The notes below the pieces were generated by a model that was not told the DNA's origin, ran no database searches, and saw only the letters and a program-made list of their open reading frames with translations. 64,000 nucleotides of DNA. It comes from Verrucomicrobiales bacterium. GTDB taxonomy: Bacteria; Verrucomicrobiota; Verrucomicrobiia; Verrucomicrobiales; DEV007. Every line of letters begins with the position of its first letter. Positions within the stretch are counted from its first letter, which is position 1. Shown piece after piece: positions 18,726-30,057 of the stretch. The translations under genes were made by a program, and so were the position numbers. The stretch lies in the NCBI GenBank assembly GCA_029210205.1, contig JARGOD010000011.1, positions 1 to 64,000 of the forward strand. Direction: 5' to 3'.

Positions 18726-20435
18726 GTGAAGGAATCCCAGCATAATTTTGCCCAATCGACTCGTGATAGCACAATCGAGGCAGCACCTTCGCGCCATTCT
18801 GGAAAACCTGGTACGAAGAGACCTCAGCTCCACGCCGCTCCTCCACGAAAAAAGGACCTCTTGTTTCCGGTCCTTCGTCCCGGTGGTCATCGTCAGCAGT
18901 GGCTTTCAAAAATCCGTGACTATCTGGGAGTAGACAGTATCACTCTGACGTCGGTGCATTCCCACGCTTCCGGCTCACGGGATCCTTATTCAAGTCTGGA
19001 ATCAAAGACTGAGATCGCTTCTCTCGTGAAGTTTGTTCTCGGAAAGCTGGCCATCGAAAAAGTTTCTGAGCACCCAAGCTCGCAATGGATCGAAAGCTCT
19101 CTCGATTCCCGCTACCTCTATGCCGCCCTTATACCGGCGACGGAACTGGACAAAGCTTCTCTCGTAATCGTCGGAATGCCCGAAGAGGCGGTCGGTGCCC
19201 AACTGGAAAAACTTGTCCTCACGGCAACGCTCACGGCAAAAGAAGCGAGGCTCGTTCTGGAAACCGAGCGACGCACTTCCGCTGAAGAAATGTTCTACCA
19301 TTCCCAAAAGTTGAATTGCATGGGACAACTCGCCGGTGGCATCGCGCACGATTTCAACAATCTGCTGACGGTCATTCAGGGGCACACCGGATTCGTCGAG
19401 ATGGCAGCTCAAGAGTGGAACGATCCCAAGGTCACCGAGTCGATTGAGCTGATTCAAAACGCGACTTATCAATCAGTCGGACTTGTGAAGCAACTTCTCC
19501 TCTTCAGTAGAGATCAGAAAGCCAGCTTTGAGACTCTCGATCTCAATGTTGTGGTCGATGACTTCTCGAAGATGATTCGACGAATGGTCGAGGAAACGAT
19601 TGGACTGCGCCTTGAATTGGATAGGAATGCCGACTGCATTAGGGCCGACAAAGGTATGTTAAGCCAGGTTCTGATGAATCTGGTCGTAAATGCGAGAGAT
19701 GCGATGCCGGGAGGCGGCGAGATCCTGATCAAGACCTCTTATCGTCCTGAGGCCGAAGATGGTTCCCACCATCCTTGTGTTTTGTTGACCATCACTGACA
19801 CCGGCTGCGGGATCCCCAAAGATAAGCTCTCCAGAATTTTTGATCCATTTTATACAACTAAACCCAAAGGCACTGGCCTCGGACTTGCCAACGTGGCAGG
19901 CCTCTTGCGTCAGCACAGCGGAGTTATCGACGTATCCAGTGAGCCCGGGAAAGGAACAGAAGTCGAGATTCTATTTCCCGCAGTCAAAGGTTCTGCGAGG
20001 AAGAGACCCGAGCCTGCTATCAAGGAGCTCCCTGCCGAGAAGCAGAGTATAAGCGGGTCACGAGTTTTGCTGGTCGAAGACGAATCGGCCGTTCGAAAAC
20101 TGGTTCGAAAGCTCCTTGAGATGAATGGATGCAGTGTTATCGAAGCGAGATCTGGAAAAGAAGCTCTTGAGCTTTGGCCTGAAATCAGCGACGAAATTTC
20201 AGTAGTCGTCACTGATGTTGTCATGCCGGAAGGCGTTTCGGGCTGGGATCTGGCGAAACAACTCCACCGCCTTCGCCCTGAACTCGGCATACTCCTCACT
20301 AGTGGCTACAACGAAAAGCTTGTAGATCATGGTCTTGGAGATGCCCCGAACATTGCTTTTCTTCAAAAACCATATGAAGCGACAAAACTGAAGAGTGATC
20401 TCTTCGAACTCATTCGGGATCGAGAGATTTCGTAA
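18726..20435 (+). CDS. Hybrid sensor histidine kinase with C-terminal receiver domain
   Basis: H box MGQLAGGIAHDFNNLLTVI, N box MNLVVNARDAMP, G boxes DTGCGIPKD / GTGLGLANV, receiver RVLLVEDESAVRK...VVTDVVMPEGVSGWDL...KP; GTG start. Confidence 0.95.
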   Translation: MKESQHNFAQSTRDSTIEAAPSRHSGKPGTKRPQLHAAPPRKKDLLFPVLRPGGHRQQWLSKIRDYLGVDSITLTSVHSHASGSRDPYSSLESKTEIASLVKFVLGKLAIEKVSEHPSSQWIESSLDSRYLYAALIPATELDKASLVIVGMPEEAVGAQLEKLVLTATLTAKEARLVLETERRTSAEEMFYHSQKLNCMGQLAGGIAHDFNNLLTVIQGHTGFVEMAAQEWNDPKVTESIELIQNATYQSVGLVKQLLLFSRDQKASFETLDLNVVVDDFSKMIRRMVEETIGLRLELDRNADCIRADKGMLSQVLMNLVVNARDAMPGGGEILIKTSYRPEAEDGSHHPCVLLTITDTGCGIPKDKLSRIFDPFYTTKPKGTGLGLANVAGLLRQHSGVIDVSSEPGKGTEVEILFPAVKGSARKRPEPAIKELPAEKQSISGSRVLLVEDESAVRKLVRKLLEMNGCSVIEARSGKEALELWPEISDEISVVVTDVVMPEGVSGWDLAKQLHRLRPELGILLTSGYNEKLVDHGLGDAPNIAFLQKPYEATKLKSDLFELIRDREIS

Positions 20436-20454
20436 GCAAGCTTCTTCAACGGGT

Positions 20455-21336
20455 TCAGAACAGCTCAAAGTCGATCAAATCGTCGCCGACCTCTGGCTTT
20501 TTGACCGTTTCATCGTCTCGATTGGTGACGAGGATAGCAATGGATTGATTTTGTTGAACTTCGTCGACTTTGATCCATCCGAGGATGTCGCCTCCGCGAC
20601 GAACCGCGAAACGTTGATCTTTTCTAACGTTCTGCGACGCCCCCGCATTGAAAGTGACAATCCCCCAATCGTCATCAAAACCTGTCACCCTGGCAAGCGA
20701 AGGTGCTTGTAGAACTTGATTCCTCATTCGCGCGAGACGCTCTTCGACTTCGGGGTTTCCACCGGGAGGATTCTCCACCGCGTTCCGGAGAAAATCCGGA
20801 AGCTCTTCGGAGATTTCCGGGGATTGTTGTGCACCGGTCTCCGGGGCGGAATTCATATTTCCGGCAATATCAAGAAACTGCTCTTCGGTCCGTCTGGATT
20901 GCTCTCTAACCTGCTCAAGTGAATTGCGGATCGAGTCGATCTCCGGATCAAGCGGTTGTGGCAAAGATGACTCGATCTGCATCGTTGCAGCGTTTTGAAC
21001 AAGCGCGGGACTCACCGCCTGAGTCGGTTGAGCTTGCAGCTGAGGCTGCTGGACTTGTTGAACCGTATTCCCCTGGGGTTGCTGCGGTTGCTGAAAGTTT
21101 GGATTCCGGCCTTGAATCGCCTGCTGACCGTTCGTAGTGAAAGGAGCAACCTGATAACCATGTCTTGCCAGAAGCTGGCGCTCTTTCTCAGAGTACTCCT
21201 TTTCGTAGCTGGTTCTCACGAAATCGCGATAGCTCATCGCTCCCACGATCAACAGTAGTAGGGCGGCAATGCCAAGTGCAATTGTCGGGGTGTGATTTAC
21301 TTGCCGACGTTCTCCCAAGTCCTCGTGATCCATCAT
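20455..21336 (-). CDS. Orphan single-TM protein with Gln-rich linker and C-terminal beta-rich domain
   Basis: TM TIALGIAALLLLIVGAM, Q-rich FQQPQQPQGNTVQQVQQPQLQAQP, C-term VTGFDDDWGIVTFNAGASQNVRKDQRFAVRRGGDILGWIKVDEVQ. Confidence 0.75.
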   Translation of the reverse strand: MMDHEDLGERRQVNHTPTIALGIAALLLLIVGAMSYRDFVRTSYEKEYSEKERQLLARHGYQVAPFTTNGQQAIQGRNPNFQQPQQPQGNTVQQVQQPQLQAQPTQAVSPALVQNAATMQIESSLPQPLDPEIDSIRNSLEQVREQSRRTEEQFLDIAGNMNSAPETGAQQSPEISEELPDFLRNAVENPPGGNPEVEERLARMRNQVLQAPSLARVTGFDDDWGIVTFNAGASQNVRKDQRFAVRRGGDILGWIKVDEVQQNQSIAILVTNRDDETVKKPEVGDDLIDFELF

Positions 21337-21421
21337 CTTAAGCGGATTATACCTTAGAGTTAACGTTCGGCCAATCGCCGTCTTAGAAAATACACTTTCA
21401 AGATTGTAGCGACAGCCGCTC

Positions 21422-21997
21422 TCAGTAAAGGAGATACGGCCGATTGTAAGGTAATTGGTAGGTAACAACCCCTGGAGGCCGGGGAACCAAACCTGTTGTG
21501 ATTAGAAAGTCATCAACCGCACGAGCACGACACTCCGGGATTCCGAGCCGGAGCCCCGGATGATATCGAGACCAATGCCGCGGCCAGACCCGGCGGTAGT
21601 CAGGACAACGACTTGAATAGACTCCCGAGTAGCAATGCAACGGCAAAATGGCACTGGTCCTTGCTGTCAGGAGAAGAGTCGCACCTTTATCAAACGACGA
21701 AAGCTCACTCAGAGGAAGTCCGGTCGCATCTGAGACAGTTGATTCCATCGGCATCTCCTCGACAGGCTCGTAGAGCATCCGGAGATTCATCGACAACTGC
21801 TCAAAGTTGATTTTTGCGATTCCCTTCGCATGCCGGAAAAGAAGTCCGTACTGATCAGAATCGAGAATAAGTATATTCTGATAGATTCTGCCGTTCTCTG
21901 TCGTAATTCGATCCAGATCAAAGGTGACGTCATTCGCCTCGACCCAACAGGAGCTGAAAGAGCAAATTAATAAAATTACGAATTTGAGAACCCTCAT
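21422..21997 (-). CDS. Hypothetical secreted protein
   Basis: Signal peptide MRVLKFVILLICSFSSCWVEA then FDLDRITTENGRIYQNILILDSDQYGLLFRHAKGIAKINFEQL. Confidence 0.6.
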   Translation of the reverse strand: MRVLKFVILLICSFSSCWVEANDVTFDLDRITTENGRIYQNILILDSDQYGLLFRHAKGIAKINFEQLSMNLRMLYEPVEEMPMESTVSDATGLPLSELSSFDKGATLLLTARTSAILPLHCYSGVYSSRCPDYRRVWPRHWSRYHPGLRLGIPECRARAVDDFLITTGLVPRPPGVVTYQLPYNRPYLLY

Positions 21998-22134
21998 AAT
22001 ATTGAGAGTTATATTTGCGATTCATTGCAAAATAAAGCCCGAACTTAAGAATTCTTCCGCGTCAGTTCTGACGGAGCGGTCTTGATTCGTCATGAGATTC
22101 GTAATTTCATAGATCAACAACCGTCTCAACGAAC

Positions 22135-22533
22135 ATGTCTGAATCTCTCGAAAACTTGAAACAGCGGCTCACTGCCGATCAGTATCACATCGCCTGCGAA
22201 GGCGGTACGGAACCTCCGTTCGACAACGAATACTGGGATCACAAAGGTGAAGGTGTCTATGTTGACGTTATTTCCGGGAAGCCGCTCTTTTCTTCCGAAG
22301 CAAAATTCGATAGTGGGACCGGCTGGCCGAGTTTTTTCGCCCCGGTGGATCCTGACGAAGTTTTAGAGATAGAAGACACCAGCCATGGAATGAGACGGGT
22401 CGAAGTGCGGTCGAAATCGGGAAATGCACACCTCGGGCACGTTTTCCCCGATGGCCCCGAGCCGACCGGGCTGCGCTATTGCATCAATTCAGCAGCACTT
22501 CGTTTTGTCCCAAAAAGCGAAACCGAAGAATGA
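22135..22533 (+). CDS. msrB: Peptide-methionine (R)-S-oxide reductase
   Basis: [67 protein letters not shown]; zinc CxxC pairs absent, catalytic Cys present. Confidence 0.95.
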   Translation: MSESLENLKQRLTADQYHIACEGGTEPPFDNEYWDHKGEGVYVDVISGKPLFSSEAKFDSGTGWPSFFAPVDPDEVLEIEDTSHGMRRVEVRSKSGNAHLGHVFPDGPEPTGLRYCINSAALRFVPKSETEE

Positions 22534-22534
22534 G

Positions 22535-23449
22535 TCAGGCCCGCGGGTGGGTTTTTTCGTAGACCGTCTTCATCCTCTCGATCGATACATGAGTGTAGAT
22601 CTGGGTCGTTGAAAGGCTGGCATGTCCGAGCAGCGTCTGCACGCTTCTCAGATCGGCCCCGTGATCGAGAAGATGGGTCGCAAAACTATGTCGAAGTTTG
22701 TGAGGACTCACATTCACGGGAATGCTTGAGAGGGCGTGATACTTCTTAAAGACGTCAGAAATCGCGCGGGCGGAAAGGCGTCGACGCAGTTTACTGATAA
22801 ACAGCGCCCCATCCATAACGCGGGCTCGGTTGCGGTAATTGTGGATCGCCTCCGCCGCCATTGTCCCTACCGGGCAAATCCGCTCTTTGCCTCCCTTTCC
22901 GAAGACCCGAACGCATTCCTGATGAAAATCAAAATCATCAATGTTAAGCGATGCCAGCTCTGCCAGTCGAACACCTGAGCTATAAAAAAGTTCAAGGATT
23001 GCGGAGTCCCGCCATGCTGTCCATTCCGAGGCCTGCTTGGGTTGATCTGCTTTAAATGGCATCTCAAGCAACTCCGTCACCTGAGCCTGGGTTAGAACGA
23101 CCGGTAACTTTTTTTCCGCTTTAGGAAGCTGAACTTCAACGACAGGATTCACGGTGAGCCCCTCACGTCGAATGAGGAATTTGTAGAAACTCCGAAGTGC
23201 TGCGAAGTGCAGGCGAATTGTCGAGCGCGCTAGCTCAACTTTCATGCAGTCGTATAGATAATCCCGGAAACTGTCCGGGTCGACTTTCATCCAACCGGGG
23301 AAAGAAGGATGCCACTCCCGAAAACGGGTCATGGCATGATGGTAGTTGGAAAGAGTTCGGTGAGAAGAATTTTTCTCTACTGACAAATACTCCAGAAACG
23401 AATCGACGAGCCTGTCGCTCGTTTTTCCGCTGTTTGATGACTCCGTCAC
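22535..23449 (-). CDS. Tyrosine recombinase XerC/XerD
   Basis: YLSVEKNSSHRTLSNYHHAMTRF, LELFYSSGVRLAELASLNIDD, GKGGKERICPVG, SPHKLRHSFATHLLDHGADLRSVQTLLGHASLSTTQIYTHV. Confidence 0.95.
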   Translation of the reverse strand: MTESSNSGKTSDRLVDSFLEYLSVEKNSSHRTLSNYHHAMTRFREWHPSFPGWMKVDPDSFRDYLYDCMKVELARSTIRLHFAALRSFYKFLIRREGLTVNPVVEVQLPKAEKKLPVVLTQAQVTELLEMPFKADQPKQASEWTAWRDSAILELFYSSGVRLAELASLNIDDFDFHQECVRVFGKGGKERICPVGTMAAEAIHNYRNRARVMDGALFISKLRRRLSARAISDVFKKYHALSSIPVNVSPHKLRHSFATHLLDHGADLRSVQTLLGHASLSTTQIYTHVSIERMKTVYEKTHPRA

Positions 23450-23461
23450 GGCAGTACCGGT

Positions 23462-23875
23462 CTAATTGACCGAAGAGCCGTATCCTTTCGGCCAAAAATG
23501 CGAGCCACGGAAACTCATCGAACTGCTCATCGCGCCGACAGAAGATCCCGGAAAGTCAGGGAGTTTGATGGACTGCTCAAAAACAGGACGGAACCCGTGT
23601 GTATCTGACCAACCCAGCGCAATCGAATACTCACGGTCGTGGGCAAGAAGCGGAACAATGAAGTGCCCGGATTCTCGATGGAGAATGATCGTTTCCTCTG
23701 CATCTGACTCTTTCCCGTTGATTTGGAGACAAAGCCTGACCTTGGAAGAAAAGGGCTGTCGCTCGCTCGTCAGGTTCCAATAAACAACCGCCGTGTCGCA
23801 ATTTCTTGGGATAACAGTAAAAGAGTCATCAAAAAAGGACTCCGACGAGGAAAGTTCAACAGCTGCAGCTTCCAT
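23462..23875 (-). CDS. DUF4912-like protein
   Basis: SFTVIPRNCDTAVVYWNLTSE...GHFIVPLLAHDREYSIALGW resembles DUF4912. Confidence 0.6.
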   Translation of the reverse strand: MEAAAVELSSSESFFDDSFTVIPRNCDTAVVYWNLTSERQPFSSKVRLCLQINGKESDAEETIILHRESGHFIVPLLAHDREYSIALGWSDTHGFRPVFEQSIKLPDFPGSSVGAMSSSMSFRGSHFWPKGYGSSVN

Positions 23876-24005
23876 AACGAATACGAAACATATCTAATAA
23901 AAGTTAACCATTAATCGTTACTAATTACCAGAACTTTTGTGAAAATTATTCAAATTTTTTTCACTCATCTCTAAGCAGGAACGATTTGCGCTGCTATCTT
24001 GCCCC

Positions 24006-24791
24006 ATGCTGACCAAGCGAATCATCCCCTGTCTCGACGTTACCGATGGACGTGTCGTCAAAGGGACAAACTTTGTGAATCTTCGTGACGCAGGCGATCC
24101 CGTCGATTGTGCTGTCGAATATAATCGTCAAGGAGCTGATGAATTGGTCTTTCTCGACATCACTGCTTCTTCCGATGAAAGGAAAACGATGGTCGACGTT
24201 GTGAGACAAACCGCCGAGCGTTGTTTCATGCCAGTGACCGTCGGCGGAGGAATTCGCACTGTCGATGACATGCGCGAGATGCTCATGGCCGGAGCCGATA
24301 AGGTCGGAGTGAACACCGCTGCCGTAAACGATCCCGGAGTAGTCTCCGCAGGCTCAAAAGCATTCGGTGCCCAGTGCATCGTCGTTGCGATCGATGCAAA
24401 GCGCCGCACTGGCGAACCAAAGGACGGATGGGAAGTTTTCACCCATGGCGGGCGGAACCCGACGGGACGGGACGCAATTGAATGGGCTCGGGAAGTCCAT
24501 GAACGCGGTGCCGGCGAAATTTTGCTCACGAGCATGGACGCAGACGGCACCGGTGCCGGCTACGATCTCGAACTTACCGCCGCGATTAGCGAAGCTATTA
24601 CCATTCCGGTCATTGCCAGCGGTGGCGCCGGGAAAGACCTTAGCCACATGGTCGAAGTGTTAGACAAAGGAAAAGCCGACGCCGTTCTCGCCGCGAGCAT
24701 TTTTCACTTTGGTGACTACACCGTCGGTGATGTGAAGGAGTATCTCGGTCAGCACGGCGTACCGGTACGGCCACTTGTTTCGTGCTCTTGA
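24006..24791 (+). CDS. hisF: Imidazole glycerol phosphate synthase cyclase subunit
   Basis: [87 protein letters not shown]. Confidence 0.97.
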   Translation: MLTKRIIPCLDVTDGRVVKGTNFVNLRDAGDPVDCAVEYNRQGADELVFLDITASSDERKTMVDVVRQTAERCFMPVTVGGGIRTVDDMREMLMAGADKVGVNTAAVNDPGVVSAGSKAFGAQCIVVAIDAKRRTGEPKDGWEVFTHGGRNPTGRDAIEWAREVHERGAGEILLTSMDADGTGAGYDLELTAAISEAITIPVIASGGAGKDLSHMVEVLDKGKADAVLAASIFHFGDYTVGDVKEYLGQHGVPVRPLVSCS

Positions 24792-24804
24792 CTTTACTCC
24801 GGAT

Positions 24805-24852
24805 CTTGATCTCGGCTGCCCGTCCGCGGACAGGGCCGGCCCGACGATCAAG
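24805..24852. terminator. Nested hairpin between convergent hisF and pgi
   Basis: CTTGATC...GATCAAG outer stem with GC-rich inner GCCCGTCCGCGGACAGGGC. Confidence 0.45.
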
Positions 24853-24919
24853 CTACTGATTTCGCGACTGCTCTGGGGGGTTCCACCTTACCCACGATTT
24901 TCACGAATATTGAACCGCC

Positions 24920-26488
24920 CTAACACCGAAATACATCCTCGCCGGCCATCGCGCCCTCTTCGCGCGAGCAAAACGCATTCCCCGCGAGATGATTGAGGCA
25001 ATGGTAGACCGCTTCAATATCCGACTCGCCAAGATTGGACGCCATTTGCTCTGCGGTGACTCCGGAAGAACCAGTCTCCGCGAGGTGGCCCTTGACTTTC
25101 CCTAACAAGTCTAAAAACTTCCCTGCCGCTTTTTTACCGGCTTCGACTCCGGGCTGGTGATAAGCATTGATGTTGACGAGGCTCGCATAAAACGAAACGG
25201 CCCGCTCATAAAGCGCGATGAGCATTCCGACCGAAAACGCGTTGACCTGATCAAGTGAGATTGTCATCGAATTGCGCCCACTTTCGTAGAGTGCACCGCG
25301 CGTTCCCCGAAGAAATCCCTGGAGGAAATCCTCAGCCGTCGATCCCATCTCATCCATTGCGAGCGACTTTCCTTCACGAGTCGAACGTACTTCGATAAAG
25401 GTAACGAAAAAATTCGCGAGACCGTCGCGCAGCTGTTGCACATAGGCATGTTGGTCGGTTGATCCTTTGTTGCCGTAAACTGCGATCCCCTGATTCACGC
25501 CCTTGCCGTCGAGATCGTGCTCCTTGCCGAGCGACTCCATCACGAGTTGCTGCAAATATTTACTCATGAGATCAAGCCGGTCGCAGTATGGCAGGATCAC
25601 CATGTCCTTTTTCCCGATACCGTCTCCCGCGTGATGCCACATCAGGGCGAGCCTCATGGCGGCGTTCGAGGCGACTTCATCGACGCGGGTCTTTTCATCC
25701 ATCGCTTTAGCTCCAGCGAGAAACTCATCGATGTTGATGCCCAGAAGAGCAGCTGGAAGCAATCCGACTGCGCTCATCACCGAAGTCCGGCCTCCGATCC
25801 AATCGGACATCGGGACCTGCGTGATCCATCCTTTTTCCTCCGCATATTTCCCGAGCTTGCTGCCGACTCCCGTGACCGCGATGGCCTGCTTCGGAAAGTC
25901 GAGGCCACGCGCCGCGAAAGCTGCTTCCGTCTCCAGCATCCCGTTCCGCGTTTCAGCGGTGCCGCCGGATTTTGAGATCACGATAACCAGCGTCTCGGCG
26001 AGACCGGCTCCCAGCTGTTCGAAGGCGAAGTCCATCCCTCCCGGATCGGTGTTGTCGAGAAAGTGAATGTCGACCGGGGCGTTTGGCGGCAGGAGCGCTT
26101 TAGACACAAGCTGAGGCCCAAGCGCAGAGCCACCGATCCCGACGAGAAGAACGTGCCGGAATGAATTTCCATTTGGTGCCTGAATCTCTCCACCAAGAAC
26201 CTTTCGGGATATCTGCTTTACCTGATCGAGCACCTCAGTGATCCACTTTCCTTCCTCAGCCGGAGCAAGGGCAGGATTACGCAACCAATAATGCCCGACG
26301 GCACGGCCCTCATCCGGATTCATGATCTCCCCCGCTTCGGTCGCGGCGCGATCAGCGAAGGCCCGGTCAATTTTTGCCTGCATTTCGTCAGACCAGTTTG
26401 CCGGGGCATCCATGCGACTCGTGTCGAGGCTGAAGCCGAGATCGGGATAGCGAAGAAGTGATTGTTGGAAGGTCTGCCAGTTACTCAT
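24920..26488 (-). CDS. pgi: Glucose-6-phosphate isomerase
   Basis: [86 protein letters not shown]. Confidence 0.96.
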   Translation of the reverse strand: MSNWQTFQQSLLRYPDLGFSLDTSRMDAPANWSDEMQAKIDRAFADRAATEAGEIMNPDEGRAVGHYWLRNPALAPAEEGKWITEVLDQVKQISRKVLGGEIQAPNGNSFRHVLLVGIGGSALGPQLVSKALLPPNAPVDIHFLDNTDPGGMDFAFEQLGAGLAETLVIVISKSGGTAETRNGMLETEAAFAARGLDFPKQAIAVTGVGSKLGKYAEEKGWITQVPMSDWIGGRTSVMSAVGLLPAALLGINIDEFLAGAKAMDEKTRVDEVASNAAMRLALMWHHAGDGIGKKDMVILPYCDRLDLMSKYLQQLVMESLGKEHDLDGKGVNQGIAVYGNKGSTDQHAYVQQLRDGLANFFVTFIEVRSTREGKSLAMDEMGSTAEDFLQGFLRGTRGALYESGRNSMTISLDQVNAFSVGMLIALYERAVSFYASLVNINAYHQPGVEAGKKAAGKFLDLLGKVKGHLAETGSSGVTAEQMASNLGESDIEAVYHCLNHLAGNAFCSREEGAMAGEDVFRC

Positions 26489-26538
26489 GGATGACTTTTA
26501 TGTTCGACAGAACCGATCTTTACGCAAAAGGTTTCGAG

Positions 26539-26925
26539 ATGAAATTTCTTCGCCTTCTCACCCTGATTCTTTCATTTTCCGTGATCGCTTCGCCTGCCCT
26601 TGCGGACAGTCACGAGGGCCCTCCGTTTCGTCACGCTGTTTTCTTCAAGTTCAAAGAGACCGCCACCGATAACGATATTCAGCGGATCGTCGACGAGTTC
26701 ATGATGCTCAAAGGAAAGATCGACACCATCGTCGACATCGAGTGGGGTTTCTCCGAGAGTGTTGAAGGTTTGAACGATGAATTCACTCACGCTTTTCTCG
26801 TGACCTTCAAGGACAAAGCCGGACTGGAGACTTACATCCCGCACCCGGATCACATGGCCTTCGTCGAAATCCTGAAGCCGCATCTCGATAAGGTGTTCGT
26901 GTTTGATTACACGGCACGAAAGTAA
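26539..26925 (+). CDS. Secreted stress-responsive A/B barrel (Dabb) domain protein
   Basis: Signal peptide MKFLRLLTLILSFSVIASPALA; FRHAVFFKFKETATDNDIQRIVDEF, THAFLVTFKDKAGLETYIPHPDHMAFVEILKPHLDKVFVFDY. Confidence 0.88.
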   Translation: MKFLRLLTLILSFSVIASPALADSHEGPPFRHAVFFKFKETATDNDIQRIVDEFMMLKGKIDTIVDIEWGFSESVEGLNDEFTHAFLVTFKDKAGLETYIPHPDHMAFVEILKPHLDKVFVFDYTARK

Positions 26926-26949
26926 GATTTCTTCCCCGAACGGTCAGCC

Positions 26950-27321
26950 ATGTTTCAAAACGGACAACGCGTCGTCTGCATCGATGATTCCTTCGAGCCC
27001 TGGGTCTTTGACCTGTATAAGTCGCTTCCGAAAAAGAACTCGATTTACACGGTGAAAGCCGTGAAGTCAGGGCGCTCGAACCCGCAGTTTGTCGTCGACG
27101 ACAATGCCAATCTCTCAATCGGAGCAGCCGAGTTCGACATTCTCATCCTGCTTGAAGAGCTCCCCAACCCGAACGATCCCCATTCCAGCATCGAGCAGGA
27201 ACTGGGATTTCGCGCCGAGCGTTTTGCTCCCCTGCAGGAGGATCTTGAGGAAAACGAAGAGGTCGAGATGGTTGGCATCGGGCAGGAGGAAAAAGACTAC
27301 CCCGGCTTTCCGGGATCGTAG
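26950..27321 (+). CDS. Hypothetical protein
   Basis: Uninterrupted ORF with good coding character: MFQNGQRVVCIDDSFEPWVFDLYKSLPKKNSIYTVKAV. Confidence 0.65.
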   Translation: MFQNGQRVVCIDDSFEPWVFDLYKSLPKKNSIYTVKAVKSGRSNPQFVVDDNANLSIGAAEFDILILLEELPNPNDPHSSIEQELGFRAERFAPLQEDLEENEEVEMVGIGQEEKDYPGFPGS

Positions 27322-27451
27322 CAGTGGCAGGTCGGCCCGCCTTTGCCATGGCTTCCGCTCAGTAATCTGCCCGGGAGTCAATTCTCCTTCCCCCGGTCTG
27401 TACGAGCATTCGCGACCGGAGGAAAAGAAAAAGGAAAAAGAAGCTTCGCTC

Positions 27452-27811
27452 CTACTCCCGCTCGATGCGGAAGATGTATTCCCCGGGGCGTTGCAACGCG
27501 AGTCGGTCCCGGGCGATCGCCTCAAGATAATCTTTATCGGTCTTAAGAAGCCGATGTTCCTGACGGAGCCTGATGACCTGCTCCTTTTTCGCCGCCTCGA
27601 TCTGCTGAAGACGATTGATCTCCGCCGTCAACTCTTCCTGCCGGGTGACTTCGGGCCCGAAGAGTTTGTAGACAGAAAGCAGAAGTAACAGGTATATCAC
27701 CACCTCCATGCCCCGGGAAAGCCGCTGCCAAAAATTTGACTTCGGCTTTCCGCCCTCTTCCTGAATCTGGAGAGGGAGATCGGGATGATCCTGAAATTCG
27801 GGGTCACGCAT
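27452..27811 (-). CDS. Septum formation initiator (DivIC/FtsB-like)
   Basis: Single TM, coiled-coil ELTAEINRLQQIEAAKKEQVIRLRQEHRLLKTDKDYLEAIARDRLALQRPGEYIFRIE. Confidence 0.88.
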   Translation of the reverse strand: MRDPEFQDHPDLPLQIQEEGGKPKSNFWQRLSRGMEVVIYLLLLLSVYKLFGPEVTRQEELTAEINRLQQIEAAKKEQVIRLRQEHRLLKTDKDYLEAIARDRLALQRPGEYIFRIERE

Positions 27812-27840
27812 AGGTGGGATAACGGCTTCAGCCGCGGGGG

Positions 27841-29148
<1,308 letters not shown>

Positions 29149-29186
29149 CTATTATTTTAGAAATCTTCAATATCAAAAGGACTGAA

Positions 29187-29192
29187 ATTATA
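29187..29192 (-). promoter_or_regulatory. Candidate -10 box (TATAAT on minus strand) for eno
   Basis: Perfect TATAAT about 60 nt upstream of the eno ATG; no convincing -35. Confidence 0.35.
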
Positions 29193-29294
29193 GTGAGTCC
29201 AATCGTACACTTCGGCCAGCGGTAATCGAACCCGCTCGAATTGCAAGCATCAACCTCGCAAGGTAGCGGGCTGGGGACGATTAAAAGCAGTGAT

Positions 29295-29915
29295 TCAAGC
29301 TCCGCGGCTCTGAACCATTTCGCGAATCGAATCCTCGAAAAGAATGAGCACTCCAAGAATCAAAATCGTGATCACGAGCCACGCATAGCCAATGAGCATG
29401 CCAATCGCGCCAAGTGTCTGACCGGGGGCCGGCTGCACTGGACTGTGTCTCGCCTTTGCCTGGGAAATGTGACCAAAAATGATCGCAATCGGGGAAAAGA
29501 GAATCCCGCCTACAATGCAGAGGACCACCCCGAGAACGCTCGCAACAAGGGAGATGGCGCCTGAAACCGGCGTAGGAACAACCATTTCATCGTCGTCATC
29601 CTCGCTAATTTCACTCTCCGCGGAATCCTCTTCTACTGAATCCTTCTCTGCCGACTTTTCCTGAACTCCCTGGCTCGCCTGCGGCGCCACATCTTCGAAA
29701 TCAGGAATTTCTCCAGGAAGATCAACCGGAGCTTTGTTCTCCTCCGGACTATAGTCCTCGGTTTTCAGAACGCCTGTTGGCCCGCCCCTGCTGGTTTCAC
29801 CCGGAAAATGAATCTCAGACGAGCAAACTGGACAAGGCACACTCGCACCGGCGAAGGTTTCATCCCCCGACACTTTCTGCCCACATTTGGGGCATGCCAC
29901 TTTGATGGTTGCCAT
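29295..29915 (-). CDS. Zinc-ribbon plus DUF4190-type membrane protein
   Basis: MATIKVACPKCGQKVSGDETFAGASVPCPVCSSEIHFPG; C-terminal two TM helices with FGHISQAKARHSP. Confidence 0.82.
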   Translation of the reverse strand: MATIKVACPKCGQKVSGDETFAGASVPCPVCSSEIHFPGETSRGGPTGVLKTEDYSPEENKAPVDLPGEIPDFEDVAPQASQGVQEKSAEKDSVEEDSAESEISEDDDDEMVVPTPVSGAISLVASVLGVVLCIVGGILFSPIAIIFGHISQAKARHSPVQPAPGQTLGAIGMLIGYAWLVITILILGVLILFEDSIREMVQSRGA

Positions 29916-30057
29916 TTCCTTTGGTTCCGATCAGGGATTGTCCCCGCGCGGGGCCAAGCAAAGCGGAATCCCACCTTACTGCAAACAAAATTCGACAGCA
30001 AGAGGTTCGCGAATTCACTTGATGGCCGGGATATCGAGGAGAAAGCTACTTCTTGTC

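Noticed and set aside
22064-22090. CGTCAG-TT-CTGACG dyad upstream of msrB
   Set aside because: A 2-nt loop is too tight for an RNA hairpin, and a single short dyad is not enough to call an operator.
22535-23449. Xer recombinase as evidence of an integron or integrative element
   Set aside because: Looks like housekeeping XerC/D; no attC-like array, cassette genes, tRNA target or flanking repeats seen.
23936-23960. TTGTGAAAATTATTCAAATTT before hisF as a third Rex/CRP-like site
   Set aside because: Right half-site is degenerate and the spacing is wrong (N5, TTCAAA); treated as AT-rich promoter sequence.
29185-29200. Minus strand GGACTCACTATAATT resembles the T7 promoter core (GACTCACTATA)
   Set aside because: Only an 11-nt match, no phage genes nearby, and it is explained more simply by a bacterial TATAAT upstream of eno.
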